Assembly (NCBI GenBank): GCA_933228675.1
Contig: OW121743.1
Location: forward strand, 59,204,081 to 59,268,080
DNA: 64,000 nt
Direction of reading: 5' to 3'
Source: Stomorhina lunata
Taxonomy: Eukaryota; Arthropoda; Insecta; Diptera; Rhiniidae
Positions 22,767 through 33,893 of this stretch are shown here, piece after piece. Below the pieces are notes generated by a model. The model saw only the letters and a program-made list of their open reading frames with translations. It ran no database searches and was not told where the DNA came from. The translations under genes and the position numbers were made by a program. Every line of letters begins with the position of its first letter. Positions within the stretch are counted from its first letter, which is position 1.

Positions 22767-23338
22767 AAAACAATTAAGAAAGTACTATAGTCGGTCAAGC
22801 CCGACCATACGATACCCTTCACCACTAATGTCAAAGGTGTTCTTTTTCGTGTATAAAGACAAATATTTGCTAAATTTTACCATCATACAAACATATTATC
22901 AAAACTTATACATTTAAGCTGTTTCAGTCATTTGGACTTATATGAGAGCTAGGGTCAAATGTGGATCGATTATCCCGAAATCTGGTAAATTGATTACAGT
23001 TATTACAAAAGTTATGTAAGCAAAAAATAAACTTAAAATTCTCATTGTCTTCGGATTTAGGAGCGTTTTAGTGAATTTTGTCTCATTTAGCGCGTTTTGA
23101 GAAAAGAGTTTGTATGGGAGCTATGGTACATAAGCAGTATTTGTTAAAAATTTCATGAAAAAATATCGATTTTTGTGGCCAATATATCAATTCCGAGAAG
23201 TGGTACCTATGGGAGGTACCATAAATAATGGACCGATTTTGACGAATTTCAATAGTCGTGGTCCCATTATCAAAAAAATGATCTGTGCCAAATTTCATCA
23301 AATTATCTGTAGAATTGCGACCTGTAGTTTGATTACAA
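22767..23338 (+). repeat. A1 dispersed repeat, 3'-truncated
   Basis: Starts at the normal A1 end (here ACAATTAAGAAAGTACTATA) and runs through the internal modules to GATTACAAG. It then joins LINE-derived sequence at 23339. The GTCC tract and 3' hairpin are missing, and a further internal gap lies near 23125. It is more diverged than the 18157 and 50124 copies. Confidence 0.7.
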
Positions 23339-23870
23339 GTTACCCTTATTCTTCTTCTGTTATCCTTGACTCCCAGTGGAGCATAGGGCCTCAACCATCC
23401 TTTAAGTTTGCTGCTTGCAACTCCGCATCAATTGACCTTCTCCACGTTCTAGCAGGTGCGACGGCCGCTTGACTGTGGATTCCAACGAAGCGCTGTTGGT
23501 ATTTGGTCTTCAAAGGGTGTGGACTATCCACCGCTATTTCAGTTGACATACCTCTACAGAAGCAGGGATTTGGTTTGTCGCGTTTAGTATTTAGATCTTC
23601 ATTACTTATGCAATTTGGTCACCATATATTAAGGATTTGTTAAGCATTTGTTTGCAAAGATTGGCAGGCGCATATCGATAGCATTTGTGCGTTTGCAAGT
23701 TTCGCAACCGTAATACAAAATGGACTTGACATTCGAGTTGTATATGCGTAACTAAGTTATTGTTGATATTTGCCGGGATTCCCAAAAAGCTCTGATAGTG
23801 CCGAATGCAGATTTTGCCTTATTAATAGGCGATTTAAAGTAAAACTCTACATGAAAAGTATTTGAATAAG
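23339..23870 (-). mobile_element. LINE C-terminal fragment, fourth LINE kind
   Basis: Minus-strand islands read NVKSILYYGCETC, then NAIDMRLPIFANKCL and ALRWNPQSSGRR. This order is known from the C-terminal domain of a common group of non-LTR retrotransposons (usual wording SVLLYGCETW, QVFVNKCLR, ALQWNPQGSRRRGRP). Several stops interrupt it. The reverse transcriptase core is absent. It directly abuts the truncated A1 repeat, so one element is probably inserted in or recombined with the other. Confidence 0.65.
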
Positions 23871-23984
23871 AAGCTAAACACATCAAATGTCTGAATTGAT
23901 CACTTAAATATTACCATTATCAGTCATGTATGACTTGTTTGATTTAAAAATCAAGACATCCCGTGATTTGGAACAGATCCAGCT

Positions 23985-24850
23985 ATAATAATCGTAGTTG
24001 TTGTTGTAACAGCGTGACCTCTTAATAAATATGAAAAATATGTCACTGATTTTCTCCGAAATCCAGGGACTCCTCTAAGTCCAGTTCCGGTTTACGAGCC
24101 ACTTAAATGGGGTGAGTAAATAGATATTCAGAAGTTAGGGAGTCGGATTTGCTGAGCGTTGGAGGAGATGCTCTGTATCATGTGGACTTTTACCACAAGC
24201 TGGGCAGTTGTTCGGTATTGTAGAATTAATTCTGGAGCAGTATGAATTAAGTCTACTAATACCCTTGTATATCTCGGCAGTCTTCTTTCTTCCTCTGCAA
24301 TAGGTGGTGGAAGACCACCAAGTACAACATCAGCCGGTAACTAGTTATCGTTGAGGTTACCATGCTCCTATGAATTTCTTCCAGAAAAGCTTTGTATAAG
24401 TTGCTATTGAGTGGCTGGTGGTATGATGTCTGTTATCACTCTCATAGCCACGAAGGTACTTTCTGTAATGTCTCGGGGGAGAATCTAATTTCGTTAGATG
24501 GTGTTTCGGATGACCCCTTCGATGACATTTCAGAAAGAACTGCCTTGTTAGCATTTGGCTATGTTCCTTAAGTGGTACGACTTTTGTCTCCTCATGTAGA
24601 TGGCTTTCTGGGGAAATTTTTAGGCAGCATGTTACTGTCCAGAGGGCTGCATTTTGACAGTTCTGAAGCTTTTTCCACTGCGTTTTGCTCACAGTTGATG
24701 AAGAGACGGGTGTGGCATAGTTTACCACTGACCGAACAATTGCTTTATAAGTCGCACGTAAGGCTTCTTTATTTTTTCCCCAAGTGCTGCCGGAGGGGCT
24801 TATTTTTACTATGTAATTTTATTTAATTTATATACATATGGTGAAGAATT
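23985..24850 (-). mobile_element. jockey-superfamily-like LINE, C-terminal part and 3' end
   Basis: The minus-strand frame at 24728-24357 reads VNYATPVSSSTVSKTQWKKL, then LQNCQNAALWTVTCCLKISP and KEHSQMLTRQFFLKCHRR, the typical region after the reverse transcriptase of jockey-type elements. Further down, across a frameshift, come PPPIAEEERRLPR and a cysteine-rich piece, CPACGKSPHDT, near 24170-24210. The 3' end has a run of ACAACAACAAC near 23996. It is a dead fragment with at least two frameshifts. Confidence 0.7.
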
Positions 24851-25200
24851 ATAAGCTGTCAAATGTCACTCCCACTATTTAGGTAAGGCTTTCGCCTGTA
24901 TTTTTACATCGTCGACTAAGACATTCAGTTCCAGCTCTACTACCTTTGTCCACTTTTATCGAGTTCTCTCAATTTATATCGAGTTTTCTCATAAGAACGG
25001 ATGATGCCTCAGTTGAGGTCCTGACGTCCAAAACAATTGGAAATTTGTTTTGGATGTCGGCTAAAACTATATTTACGATATGGTTTTAGCCGATTGAAGA
25101 TTAGAAGTGCAAGAGGTTGTGGACACGATAGGCAATCCACATTGCTCAGATTCAATTGTTAATATAGGCACAACCCACCGGAATAAGGACAGTAGCTTTG
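24851..25200. other. unassigned sequence between two transposon relics
   Basis: No clear domain. The phrase TCTCAATTTATATCGAGTTTTC (about 24967-24988) resembles LINE coding sequence seen at 26283 and 30455, so this may be further LINE debris. Confidence 0.3.
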
Positions 25201-25204
25201 TCAG

Positions 25205-25580
25205 GGTAAATCGGCTGCAAAGAAGGCAAAGGTGGGATGACGACCGGTTTTTTGGGATGAACGGGGTATTAACCACATTTACCATCTTTAAAACCAACTC
25301 ATTGTGTCCATTCAATGGGGAATTGAAAAAAAAGCAACAGCGTTTGGTCAAGAAAAAAATTATTTTCCACCGCAGCAATTTCTAAGGCAAAAATGCATGA
25401 ATTGGACTACAAATTGCACCCGTTACAGAAATATTCTTTAGATTTTATCCCGAGTGATTATTTCTTGTTCCCAAACTTAAAGAGATTCGACTCCAACAAC
25501 GAAATTATCTCACAAAAAAATCCTATGACAACGACAATCATTTTTTTCGGAAGGGATATAAAATTCTGAAAGGTAAGTCT
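25205..25580 (+). pseudogene. mariner (DD34D-type) transposase relic
   Basis: Islands in order: FWDERGINHIYHL near 25237, then KKKQQRLVKKKIIFHRSN, then KMHELDYKLHPLQKYSLD and FIPSDYFLFPNLKRF (25390-25490). The last corresponds to the mariner signature around catalytic D3 (usual form YSPDLAPSDYFLFPNLK). The D2 motif is degraded just after IIFHRSN. The relic has frameshifts and lacks N-terminal sequence. After it, AGGTAAGTCT and AGACTTACCT (25573-25600) form an 8-nt-loop hairpin. Confidence 0.7.
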
Positions 25581-25649
25581 ATTTAAGTAGACTTACCTTT
25601 CACTAAAATAAATAAACTTTCTCTATAAAAACCTGTGTTTTAACCATAG

Positions 25650-26470
25650 GGACACGGGCTTATTGACCATATCTCGTATAACTAGAGGTTTTTTAGATTG
25701 AGATCCAGAACAGTGGCCACCGTTATTATCGAGTTTCGGTATAGAAGCCCAAAGTTGGCAAGGCACGCAACATCATCTAGCTTCGACGCCTTTTCTGATT
25801 CAATTACGAAAATCCCGGAGAATTGCCAGAACAGTGAAATCATTGTTGCTGGTGATTTCAAAGTTCACAATTCTGCATGTTTTTGCCATTCGAGCAACAC
25901 AACTTCAAAAGGACAATATGTTTCTTACATCGCACCCCAACAAGTGCGAAGTAGATGTAATTTTACCACTAGCTAACTCTAATCATTGCACCACTTCTGC
26001 TTCTTTTTCGTTCTTAATTCTTCTTCCACTAGCCAGCCTTTTGAGCACCTTGTGCCCTGCCGGTGAATTTCTAATGTGTTGGAAAGTGGCTAATTACCAA
26101 AAAGGACGAGTCTAATAGCCTCGAAAATAACCACCCAATAGCAATTTGTTTGGCACTCTCTAAAGTAATAAAGGGTGTGGCCTTTTGGCGAAAGTAAACA
26201 TAAATATTTTCAAGCGTTTGATATAGTTTGGCATGGTTCACTTCTATCAAAACTTATTGCTTTTGGTCTTGGTAATAACATTTCTCGGTTTATATCGAGT
26301 TTTCTTAGAGATCTCAATACATATTAGAGATGCTATAGATGAAATATCTCTAAACGAGTTCAAGATTTATTCGGGGACACCGCAAGGCTCAATTCTTTCT
26401 TCTGTTCTATTTCTTTTCTGCGCTGTTAGTATTTCACTGTTTCACTCAGGATCGTGTTCCTGAAACCCAT
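25650..26470 (+). mobile_element. jockey/BS-like LINE relic, endonuclease and reverse transcriptase pieces
   Basis: The apurinic endonuclease end is readable: EIIVAGDFKVHNSACFCHSS (about 25830-25890) and PNKCEVDVILPLANSNHC (25938-25990). In active relatives these motifs read GDFN and SDH; here they are GDFK and SNH, so catalytic residues are lost. After a large deletion come reverse transcriptase pieces: a remnant of the FD..WH motif A region (26205-26235) and SGTPQGSILSSVLFLF (26370-26420). This is the same family as the fragments at 30191-31170 and 53548-55030. Confidence 0.7.
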
Positions 26471-26655
26471 AGCTTTTTACGTAGTGTATTTTAGCAAGTT
26501 CATGTAGTTCACTGATCTACGTATATTACCCGATACGGAAATACTCTTAAACGCTTTGAAAATACTAGTCATAACATAATATACCATGAAATCTGGGGAA
26601 GATGAGATATAAATTATAGGTTTATTGACTGTATTTTAGATTCTAACCTAACTAT

Positions 26656-27446
26656 TTATATCCTTCACCACCATAGGAGTATATTGGGTTTGTGCTGATG
26701 CTTGTAACGCATAGAAATATATTATTCTGAGACCCACCTTTTAGTATTGGAGTCACTCCCTGAGTTGTTTTAACGACGTCCGTCCGGCTGGCTGACTGGC
26801 CGGTTATCAATGTAAGCTTGTTATCATTATACAGGTCGTAACTTTAAAAATAATTTGATGGCACAGGCTCATATTTGGGTCCAATGATAATTCCTATACT
26901 TTTTGAGAAAAAACGGATTACTATTTCGGGTACCTCCCATAGGAATGCCTTCCCGGAATAGAGTTTTTGGTCCTTTACAGCCACAAGTTTAGCTGTATTT
27001 TAATAATACTCAGCCAAAATATTGCTTATGATAATCTTAATCAATGTATCTAATTTTGTTGGAATCGGTCAATATTTGACCATACCTCCCATACAAGACA
27101 CATTCTCAAAAGACGATTATATACACATAAAAGCACAAAAACGTTTATAACTCTAAAGATAAATGCATTTGATTACTAAAAATTTGCACAGATAAATATT
27201 TTATAAATGTAAACCAATAACCAAAATTTGGTAACAATCGGTCCACAATAGACCATAGCTACCTTATCAGGCCCTTAGCCGGAAATGACATAAATCTCTA
27301 TATTTTGAAAAAATAGCACATGATATATGTATGTGTATCTTTCAGACTTAAGGAAAACTTGTTTAATTGTTAGTCCATATTTGACCTTAGTAGTGAAAGG
27401 TATGATATAGTTGGGCTTGACCGACTATAGCTTTTCTTACTTGTTT
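26656..27446 (-). repeat. A1 dispersed repeat, old diverged copy
   Basis: It has the A1 order on the minus strand (CTTCACCACCATAGGAG at one end, GCTTGACCGACTATAGC and TTCTTACTTGTTTT at the other). Internal modules differ considerably from the other copies, so this is an older insertion. Confidence 0.7.
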
Positions 27447-28721
27447 TAATTAAGGAATTAACAAGAAATACTGGATACTTCGCTGTAAGAAACTAACCGA
27501 TAAAATTGAGGTATTGTAAGTTCTTGAGTTCATGTGTAGTATGAACAACAATTTTGGACCGATGATTTGAAAGGGCACCCCCTTGTTTTGGACTAACTGC
27601 TTTTGATGAGAGTAACAGATTTTAAATATTTTATTACTTAAACTTAATTTTAATGTAAACACATTTTCTACTTCCAGCTACAGCAACAAAAAAACTAACG
27701 AACCCAAAACCAAAGACACAAAACGACTAAAGCTCTCACGAAAATTATAGCAGCAGCAACAAAAACAACAACAACAAAAATCAGAAATATTTTATATGAA
27801 AAGAAAATGAGTAAAGGAAATTAAAATGTGGAAAAAAACAAACAACAACGAGAAAAACGAAATATTTCGCCAACAACTGCAACAAAACAAATATTAAATG
27901 AAATAAACAAAATTGCAATCTCCAAGCAATATTTAAAAAAAGAAACAGCAGCAACAACAGCAACAATATAAATGCATTTAAATTTTTCATATCAATACAA
28001 TACGAGTTGCAACAAAAACAAACAAACAAATACATTCGCATTTCGTATTTACAACAAAACAAATGAAAATAAAATATGTAATAAATAAATAAATAGTAAA
28101 TGAATTGTAAATTGTAGGAAAACAGAATACGATGGCAGCAAAAACTACAACAACAACAATGACAACGACACACAGGAACAACAGTCAGAGCAATCGTATA
28201 AACAAGGCTTGCCGGCCGGCTGGTCGTTCCAACTTTCAGTCAGTCAGTCAGTCGTTTAGTAAGTCATTCCATCCAACCAACCACCGAATCACCAACAAAA
28301 AGCTTAACCCACCACTAGCTTTACATGAACACACACTATAATTTTTGTTGTTGCTTTGTGCAATAACAATGAAAAAACACTTTATTGCAGCACTTGCTGC
28401 TTCCGTCCGTCTGTCCTTGCAACCAAACATTGTCGTTGCAACAACGGCAGCAACAACACCGAAAAATATGCGATATTTATTTTTGCCTTATTTCTTCTTA
28501 AAATTTGTGTTGTTGTTGCAGTTGTTTGTTTGATCTCTGAGATTTGAATGAGGCTGAGAAAATAACTCATGGATGTTGTAGTTGTTATTGTTGTTGTTGT
28601 TAAGGTGGTTCTTGTTTTAGTTGTTATTTGGCGGCATAAACTTTTGTTGCTGTTGTAGCGAAAATTGTTTGCACTGAAACACATTTGTTTTTCTTCCGTA
28701 CTTTAATATTCGTTTTTTTTA
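27447..28721. other. CAA/GTT-rich non-coding sequence
   Basis: Dominated by ACAACA and GTTGTT words (27680-28680). Frames in this region on both strands are products of these repeats. A (CAGT)n tract (28236-28252) and a GCCGGCCGGC patch (28210-28219) are also present. No element ends recognised until 28722. Confidence 0.5.
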
Positions 28722-28884
28722 CAGGGTGGGTAAATTTGAGTTGGGGAAGTCAATTGACTGCCAAATGATGAAATGTCCAGAATTGAGCTTACATTATTTG
28801 ACAATAATTTAGTAAAAAGTTGGTAACTTTTAATCATGGAATCACATACTCTTGAACGTTTGTGAATTAAAAACTTAAATGACC

Positions 28885-29632
28885 TATATTACAACCTGTT
28901 TTGGTCAAAGGCCGAGCATATTTTAGAATTCCATGCGCTCCAATTTCGTAGTCTAAGCTTTGAAAGATTTTCTTCAACTTCTTGCTGGAGTACTTTCATC
29001 CATTCGCACAACATGTCCTAGCCAATGCAACCGATGTTGTTTAATGAGTTTTATCATGTCAATCAATGTCAGCGTATAACTCATACAGCTCATGATTAAA
29101 TTGGTATCGATATTCATTGTTGACGAGATTGGTCCAAACATTTTTCATAGAATCTTTCTCTCATTCCCGATATCTTTGGCTGCATTTTTTTTCGGCAGTG
29201 GCGATGCGGCATTCGTCATCGTACCAAGAGTTTTAAGAGTGATGGGTTTGGAACCCTAGTACCGATTTTGCAGCACTCTTTATGAAGTTGGCAATATCTG
29301 CCACTGTGGGTTAATGCCGTTGGAACTAGAGATATTTTCTCGGAGAAGCTGAGATGTTTTTTTTTTTTTAAATCGGTGGCATATTGCGGAGATTTGAGAT
29401 TTGAAGGCTGAATTTGCCAGCAGTAGTAATAAAACAACTTTCTCTTACGTCTACTCCCCTGTGGAGCGTGTGCACAAATCAGACTGAGAACAAAATACTT
29501 AGCTTTGACGCGTATTGTCGCTGACCTTTCATTTAGTGGGCTGAACCTGGAAACCAGATTTCGAATTATTTTGCTTACCACGAAACCGCATCCAAACTCA
29601 TGCTTACTCTTATGTCTAGAATTAGGAATACT
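28885..29632 (-). mobile_element. LINE family B fragment with C-terminal domain
   Basis: The minus strand ends at the family 3' terminus (CAAAACAGGTTGTAATATAG). About 100 bp upstream it reads RLHWLGHVVRMDE (about 29000-29040), a hallmark of the C-terminal region of many insect non-LTR retrotransposons. Further upstream, 29200-29330 resembles 49530-49640 in the longer copy, so internal sequence has been deleted. No intact frame. Confidence 0.65.
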
Positions 29633-29720
29633 CTCCTAATGTTCAAGGCCTAGCCAACCTTCGAAAAACGTCGAGGAAAGGTTATCCCCACCAACATTTA
29701 TTATAGTATTAGGTGTACAA
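29633..29720 (+). ncRNA. degenerate hammerhead-ribozyme-like repeat
   Basis: Compared with the well-formed motif at 39341-39386, this copy keeps stem II (AAGG 29645-29648 with CCTT 29658-29661), the same loop wording (CTAGCCAA versus CTTAACCAA), GAAA (29663-29666), ACGTC and the GAGGA that follows the cleavage position (29672-29676). The CUGANGA core has decayed to CTAATGT and the 5' side of stem I no longer pairs well. It is probably not catalytic, but it shows that the motif belongs to a dispersed repeat. Confidence 0.45.
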
Positions 29721-29764
29721 TAATAAAATAACTATATATATATATAATAATTATAATAAACTGG

Positions 29765-30190
29765 CTATACATTTATGATTCAAAGTATTGCCCTTCGCTG
29801 GCCACTACTTTCTCCCATCTTTCGCGCAGTGTACGAATCGCGAGCTGAAAAAACTGGTCAACTTTTCCAATTTCTTACTTCTTTATAAGACCAGAAGTGC
29901 TGATCCGCCAGGCCATGTGCCATTGATCAAAACAAGCGATAATCCGAGGGAGCAATATCTAGAGAATACGTCAGTTTAGTAGGATTTGGATTTCCATTTT
30001 TAAAAGTGTGTCTTTATCACTTTCGCAATACGTTGTATTACGGCCGTTTGTCATTTAATGCTCGGCTCAAACGCATTAACTGCTTTCGATAACGATTTCC
30101 TGTGGTTGTTTCAGTCAGTTTAAACAACCCATAATACCCTACGTCGAGCTGGTTCCACCAAAAACAGAGACCTTGACGTCAAACTCACAG
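29765..30190 (-). pseudogene. mariner transposase relic, second type
   Basis: The minus strand ends with LRERWEKVVASEGQYFES and a stop (29778), the characteristic C terminus of mariner transposases. Upstream come a remnant of the D3 motif (SLDIAPSDYR near 29935-29965) and KLTETTTGNRYRKQLMRLSR (30050-30120), which in relatives precedes catalytic D2. The D2 motif is deleted. It differs in wording from the relic at 25205-25580, so two mariner subfamilies are represented. Confidence 0.7.
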
Positions 30191-31170
30191 TTCTTGAAGT
30201 GAGACACTTCAGGAACTCACAGTTCTTCAAGTGTCGATCTTATGCGCATATTCTCCAAATTCGTAGCCTTTCCAGCATTTTATGCCATGCCGATGAATTT
30301 CCTTTGTTTTGGAATAACCCCGAAAATTATCGTCCAAAAGCAATTTGTTCAGCACTTCCCAAAGTAATGGAGAGTATGGTTAACCACCATTTGAATAAAT
30401 ATTTGAAGTCTCACAACTTACTTGTTGCTTTTGGTGTCAGTAATAAATTCTCTCGATCTATATCGAGCTTCCTTAGAGATCGCATGAGTTGTTATAGATG
30501 GGATCATATCGTACGAGTTCAAGATCAATTCAGGCGTACCGCAGGCTCAGTTCTTTCTCCTACTCAATTTCTTATATTCAATTATGACCTTCTATGTCAA
30601 ACTTCCAATCCTATCTACTGATTTGCAGATGATAATAAGTGTGACATTCATATTCATTCAATCACAGACCCAATATTTACAGATTGAGGCTGAGACAAAA
30701 CATCAATAGATCATTAAATCGCTATCTTGAAAACGACTTTAATGTTCACACATTCACGCACGGCAGATTAAGTTACTTCATCTGTATTCATAGATGGTGT
30801 AAATATTCAGGACTCGGATGCTCTTGAAGTTACGGGCGTGAGAAATCAATGTGATGTTCGTTGGACTAAACATTTTGCAAGTGTTAAAAGAAGCATTTTA
30901 GAACCTCAGTTTTTTAAAACGGTGAAAGAGATAATTCACTCCAACCATCTATATCCGACTGAAAATGGAATACAACTTCCTTTAAAGTCTATTTTAGAGC
31001 TACTCGACCAAGTGCAAGAGATGACAAAAGTGCTCATCGGTAACAGAAGGGTATCCAACTATTGATTCACTGGATCAACATACGTCAATCCGTTATATCA
31101 CAACTGTATGTTGTCGATATCCTCCTTCCCACAACCTATTTCCTAGTACCATTACGATATGGGGGTCAAA
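30191..31170 (+). mobile_element. jockey/BS-like LINE fragment, reverse transcriptase to C terminus
   Basis: Readable in order: ENYRPKAICSALPKVMESMV (about 30320-30380), SISSFLRDR (30460), a remnant of the PQG motif (TAGSVLSPTQFLIF, 30538-30580), FADDNK just after a stop at 30621, then NQCDVRWTKHF (30845-30880) and LLDQVQEMTKVLIGNRRVSN (31000-31060). Frameshifts and stops occur throughout. It ends with a TCCCACAACCTATTTCC stretch that also occurs at 14745. Confidence 0.7.
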
Positions 31171-31514
31171 CCCTGAGTGGTTCTAATTAAAAAAATCCGA
31201 CAAAATAGATACTTCGGCTATCGGTCAGCTAACTACAAGGCAAAATAATACTCCGATGAGATAAAATCTCCAGCTCTAGATCGGTATGGTACTATAAAAT
31301 ATCTATAAACAGATTTGTTGTGGCCACAATAGACTAATATTGACAACTCTAATGCTACAGCAAGACGACGACACAGGCCAAATAATTCAGTTATTGCATG
31401 GGAAATTGTTCTATACCAATTAACTGTATCGTCCTTGTAATTATATCTCTGGATTATTATCTTTAGAGCCATTTAAAAGATCGGATTTAAGTAAGCAAAA
31501 CACAAATAACTAAC

Positions 31515-31660
31515 AGTGTAAAAGATGAAATTTGGCGCCTTCTTGATAAGTTAAGCGAAGATTTTTTCAAAATGTGGTTCAAAATTTTGTGAAAAGAGGA
31601 AACATCTGCGCGTTGCTAGATGTGGACATTTGCCCGAATTCATATTCAATTATTAAAAAG
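31515..31660 (+). pseudogene. DD41D transposase C-terminal fragment, lineage 4
   Basis: KDEIWRLLDKLSED and, across frameshifts, NFVKRGNIC and CGHLPEFIFNY-stop. This is the C-terminal tail of DD41D transposases (compare the ends of the lineage 1 and 2 proteins, which have RGGHMPEIIF and YGHHLRNIIF). It sits 46 bp from the 3' TIR of the element at 28722-31706, as expected. Confidence 0.7.
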
Positions 31661-31929
31661 TTTTTTTAAGCCAATTTACTTCCTAACATCAAATTTGCCC
31701 ACCCTTTATTTGTGAACAAAGAACCAAAACAGGAATTTAAAAATAAAGAACTTATTACGAAAAATATAGAGAAAAATAGACACGAAAAATTAAAATATAT
31801 GATATTTCCAATAGGCTCTAGATGATAAATATTATTTTCATTTTGGTGTGTTTCAGTTTTAGAAAGGAATGCATCAAAAGAGTTGCCACCTTAGGAGGAA
31901 AAAAAAATAATTCTAATTTTTTGATATTT

Positions 31930-32252
31930 GGATATTGGATACCAAGCAACGATTCTGATAGGTCCTAACTTTTTAAGCCCAGAACACTGACCTCCTCGTG
32001 GTATCACCTAGGGAACTACGTTAACGCCAGTTAATGTAGTGAGCTAACATGTGCCGCCGTTTTCCCATCATCATCATCTTTTAGGACTACAACCCGGGAT
32101 AGGTTTTGGCTTTAAGCCCAGGACACTGACCTCCTCGTGGTATCACCTAGGGAACTACGTTAACGCCAGTTAATGTAGTGAGCTAACATGTGCCGCCGTT
32201 TTCCCATCATCATCATCTTTTAGGACTACAACCCGGGATAGGTTTTGGCTTT
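31930..32252. repeat. 139-bp tandem duplication at a LINE B / LINE C junction
   Basis: The segment starting TAAGCCCAGAACACTGACC at 31974 is repeated at 32113 (TAAGCCCAGGACACTGACC) with nearly perfect identity over 139 bp. Each unit joins LINE B internal sequence to the 3' tail of LINE C (a CATCATCATC stretch). The duplication therefore happened after the two elements came together. The near identity implies a recent event. Confidence 0.75.
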
Positions 32253-33600
32253 CTTCACAACTCTCTTCCATTTCTCTCTGTTTTGGATAAGGGTGCGCCA
32301 GTTCCTTATTTATATCACTCGCATTTCGTCTTCAATGTTGTTAATAAGGCGCAAGAGTGGTCTTCTACCTTGGCTGCTTATGCATTGTGGGATGTAGTCA
32401 ATAATAAGCTTTTGAGCTCTATACTGATCCATTCGTAATACATGGCCTATCCAACTTAATCTTTTTTGATTTGATGTATTTAACAAAGACTTCGCTTTGA
32501 TTGAGCTCTACGAGCTTTTTATTGCTTCTCAAAAAGAATTCACCTTCTTCCTTTCTTGGGCCAAATATTCGTCTAAGGATTTTTCTTTCAAATATTCTTA
32601 GCGAATCCTCCTCAGAACACGTCATGGACCATACTTCTGATCCGAAACTAGCTATAGGCCTTATAATAGTCTTGTATATTTTTACCCCCTAATTCACTAA
32701 CGAAAAATATTGCTATAACAAGCTTATAATTCAAATTTTCCATACAAAATTCTAATTATAAGACTTTAATAATTTTATGATTCGTTTATAAATTAAGGGG
32801 TTGATTTACAGGTTCTTGACAATAGTTTTTATTTAAATATATTACTATATAGATAATACGATTTATTTGCTGATATAATACGGTCTTGTACGCAGTCTTT
32901 TGAGCTATTGTCGTTGGTTATTTGAACACCCAAGTACTTAAAGTGGTCTACTCCTTCAAGACTGAAGTCACCGATGTTGAGAATCACGGATCATTTGCTT
33001 TTGAATCAATTAACCAAAAGTAATACGTCCAATAAAGATGATTGTATATTTACAAATCATCTATTCCTAGCTAATATTGCTATGTCATCAGCGTAGGCGA
33101 TTATTATCCCTGACCGGTAGAACAGATTTCCTGTTCCTGTGTGATTTTAAGTAGTGCAGGCGTTGAGTAAATAGGACTGTGGACAAATTGTCACCTTGCC
33201 TTACACCTGTATTTATATCGAATTTTTCAACATGCTCTTGCTTTAGTGCAACTTTTTAGATTGGATTATGCTGTCAAATGCTCGTTTAAAGTCAACGAAT
33301 AGCATATGAACATCGTTATTTAATTCATTACTTTTTCAAGGGTTTGTTTAAGGACAAATACTTGGTCAATTATAGACCTATAGGGTCTATCGAATACCCA
33401 CATTGGTATTCTCCAAGCATTGCTTCCGCTATGATACTTAAACGCCTTGCAATCATTTCGGAGAAAACTTTGTAGCATACGTTTAACAGTGTAATTAAAC
33501 GATAGTTTCCTCAGATTCGTTTGTCCCACATTTGGGGGATTGGGACTATGATACCCGTTGTCCACTCTGCCGGTATTTGTTCCTCCCTCAATACTCTTAT
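32195..33600 (-). mobile_element. LINE C: reverse transcriptase with YADD and C-terminal domain
   Basis: This is the best-preserved LINE core in the window. On the minus strand: GIIVPI and a remnant of the motif before RT domain 1 (33540-33560), STIDQ-like RSIIDQVFVLKQTLEKV (33330-33390), motif A FVDFKRAFDSI (about 33265-33300), motif B GVRQGD (33190-33215), motif C AYADDIAILA (33070-33100, catalytic YADD codons at 33084-33095), VDHFKYLGVQITNDN (about 32910-32965) and SLRIFERKILRRIFGPRKEE (32545-32610). The tail ends in a CATCATCATC stretch. Stops and frameshifts show that it is dead. The C-terminal FERKILRRIFGP wording is typical of a widespread insect LINE group; the clade was not assigned. 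Confidence 0.8.
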
Positions 33601-33639
33601 TATTAAATTAAATATTTGCTTCCCCCATAAGCACGATAA

Positions 33640-33893
33640 AAATATGGGTAAGTATGCCGTTCTAGTAACCCACTCCTGGAAAAAGCAATTACTATGAAAA
33701 AGCTAAAATTAGAATAAAAACGGCACCCTTAATGTTAGAAGAGGACGTCCGAATCTTCGACGGAAAGACCAAGTAAAGGGAAAAGATTTCAGAGCTTAAT
33801 CTACGATAAATATCATCACAAGATCGAAGCACATGGAATTATAAAATATGATCGGCCTTTGACCTTAACAGGTTGTAAATATTGGTCATATAA
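33640..33893 (+). mobile_element. LINE family B, 3' end fragment
   Basis: A sense-strand copy of the family terminus: CGACGGAAAGACCAAGT, then CAAGATCGAAGCACATGG, ending CTTTGACCTTAACAGGTTGT and a TAAGTGAGT tail. It lies next to the 5' end of LINE C in the opposite orientation. Confidence 0.65.

Larger units (their letters stand above)
28722..31706 (+). mobile_element. DD41D element, lineage 4, split apart by nested insertions
   Basis: The left end CAGGGTGGGTAAATTTGA starts at 28722 after TA (28720-28721). The right end TCAAATTTGCCCACCCTT finishes at 31706 before TA (31707-31708). Near the left end an ATG at 28836 starts MESHTLERL and stops at once. Near the right end transposase C-terminal sequence is readable (31515-31660). 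Between these lie LINE B, a hammerhead-like repeat, a mariner relic and a jockey-like LINE, which probably entered after this element. Confidence 0.65.

Noticed and set aside
27781..28684. Several ORFs with Thr/Asn or Cys/Val/Leu-rich sequence.
   Set aside because: They arise from CAA/GTT repeats read in different frames. No domain, no splice context.
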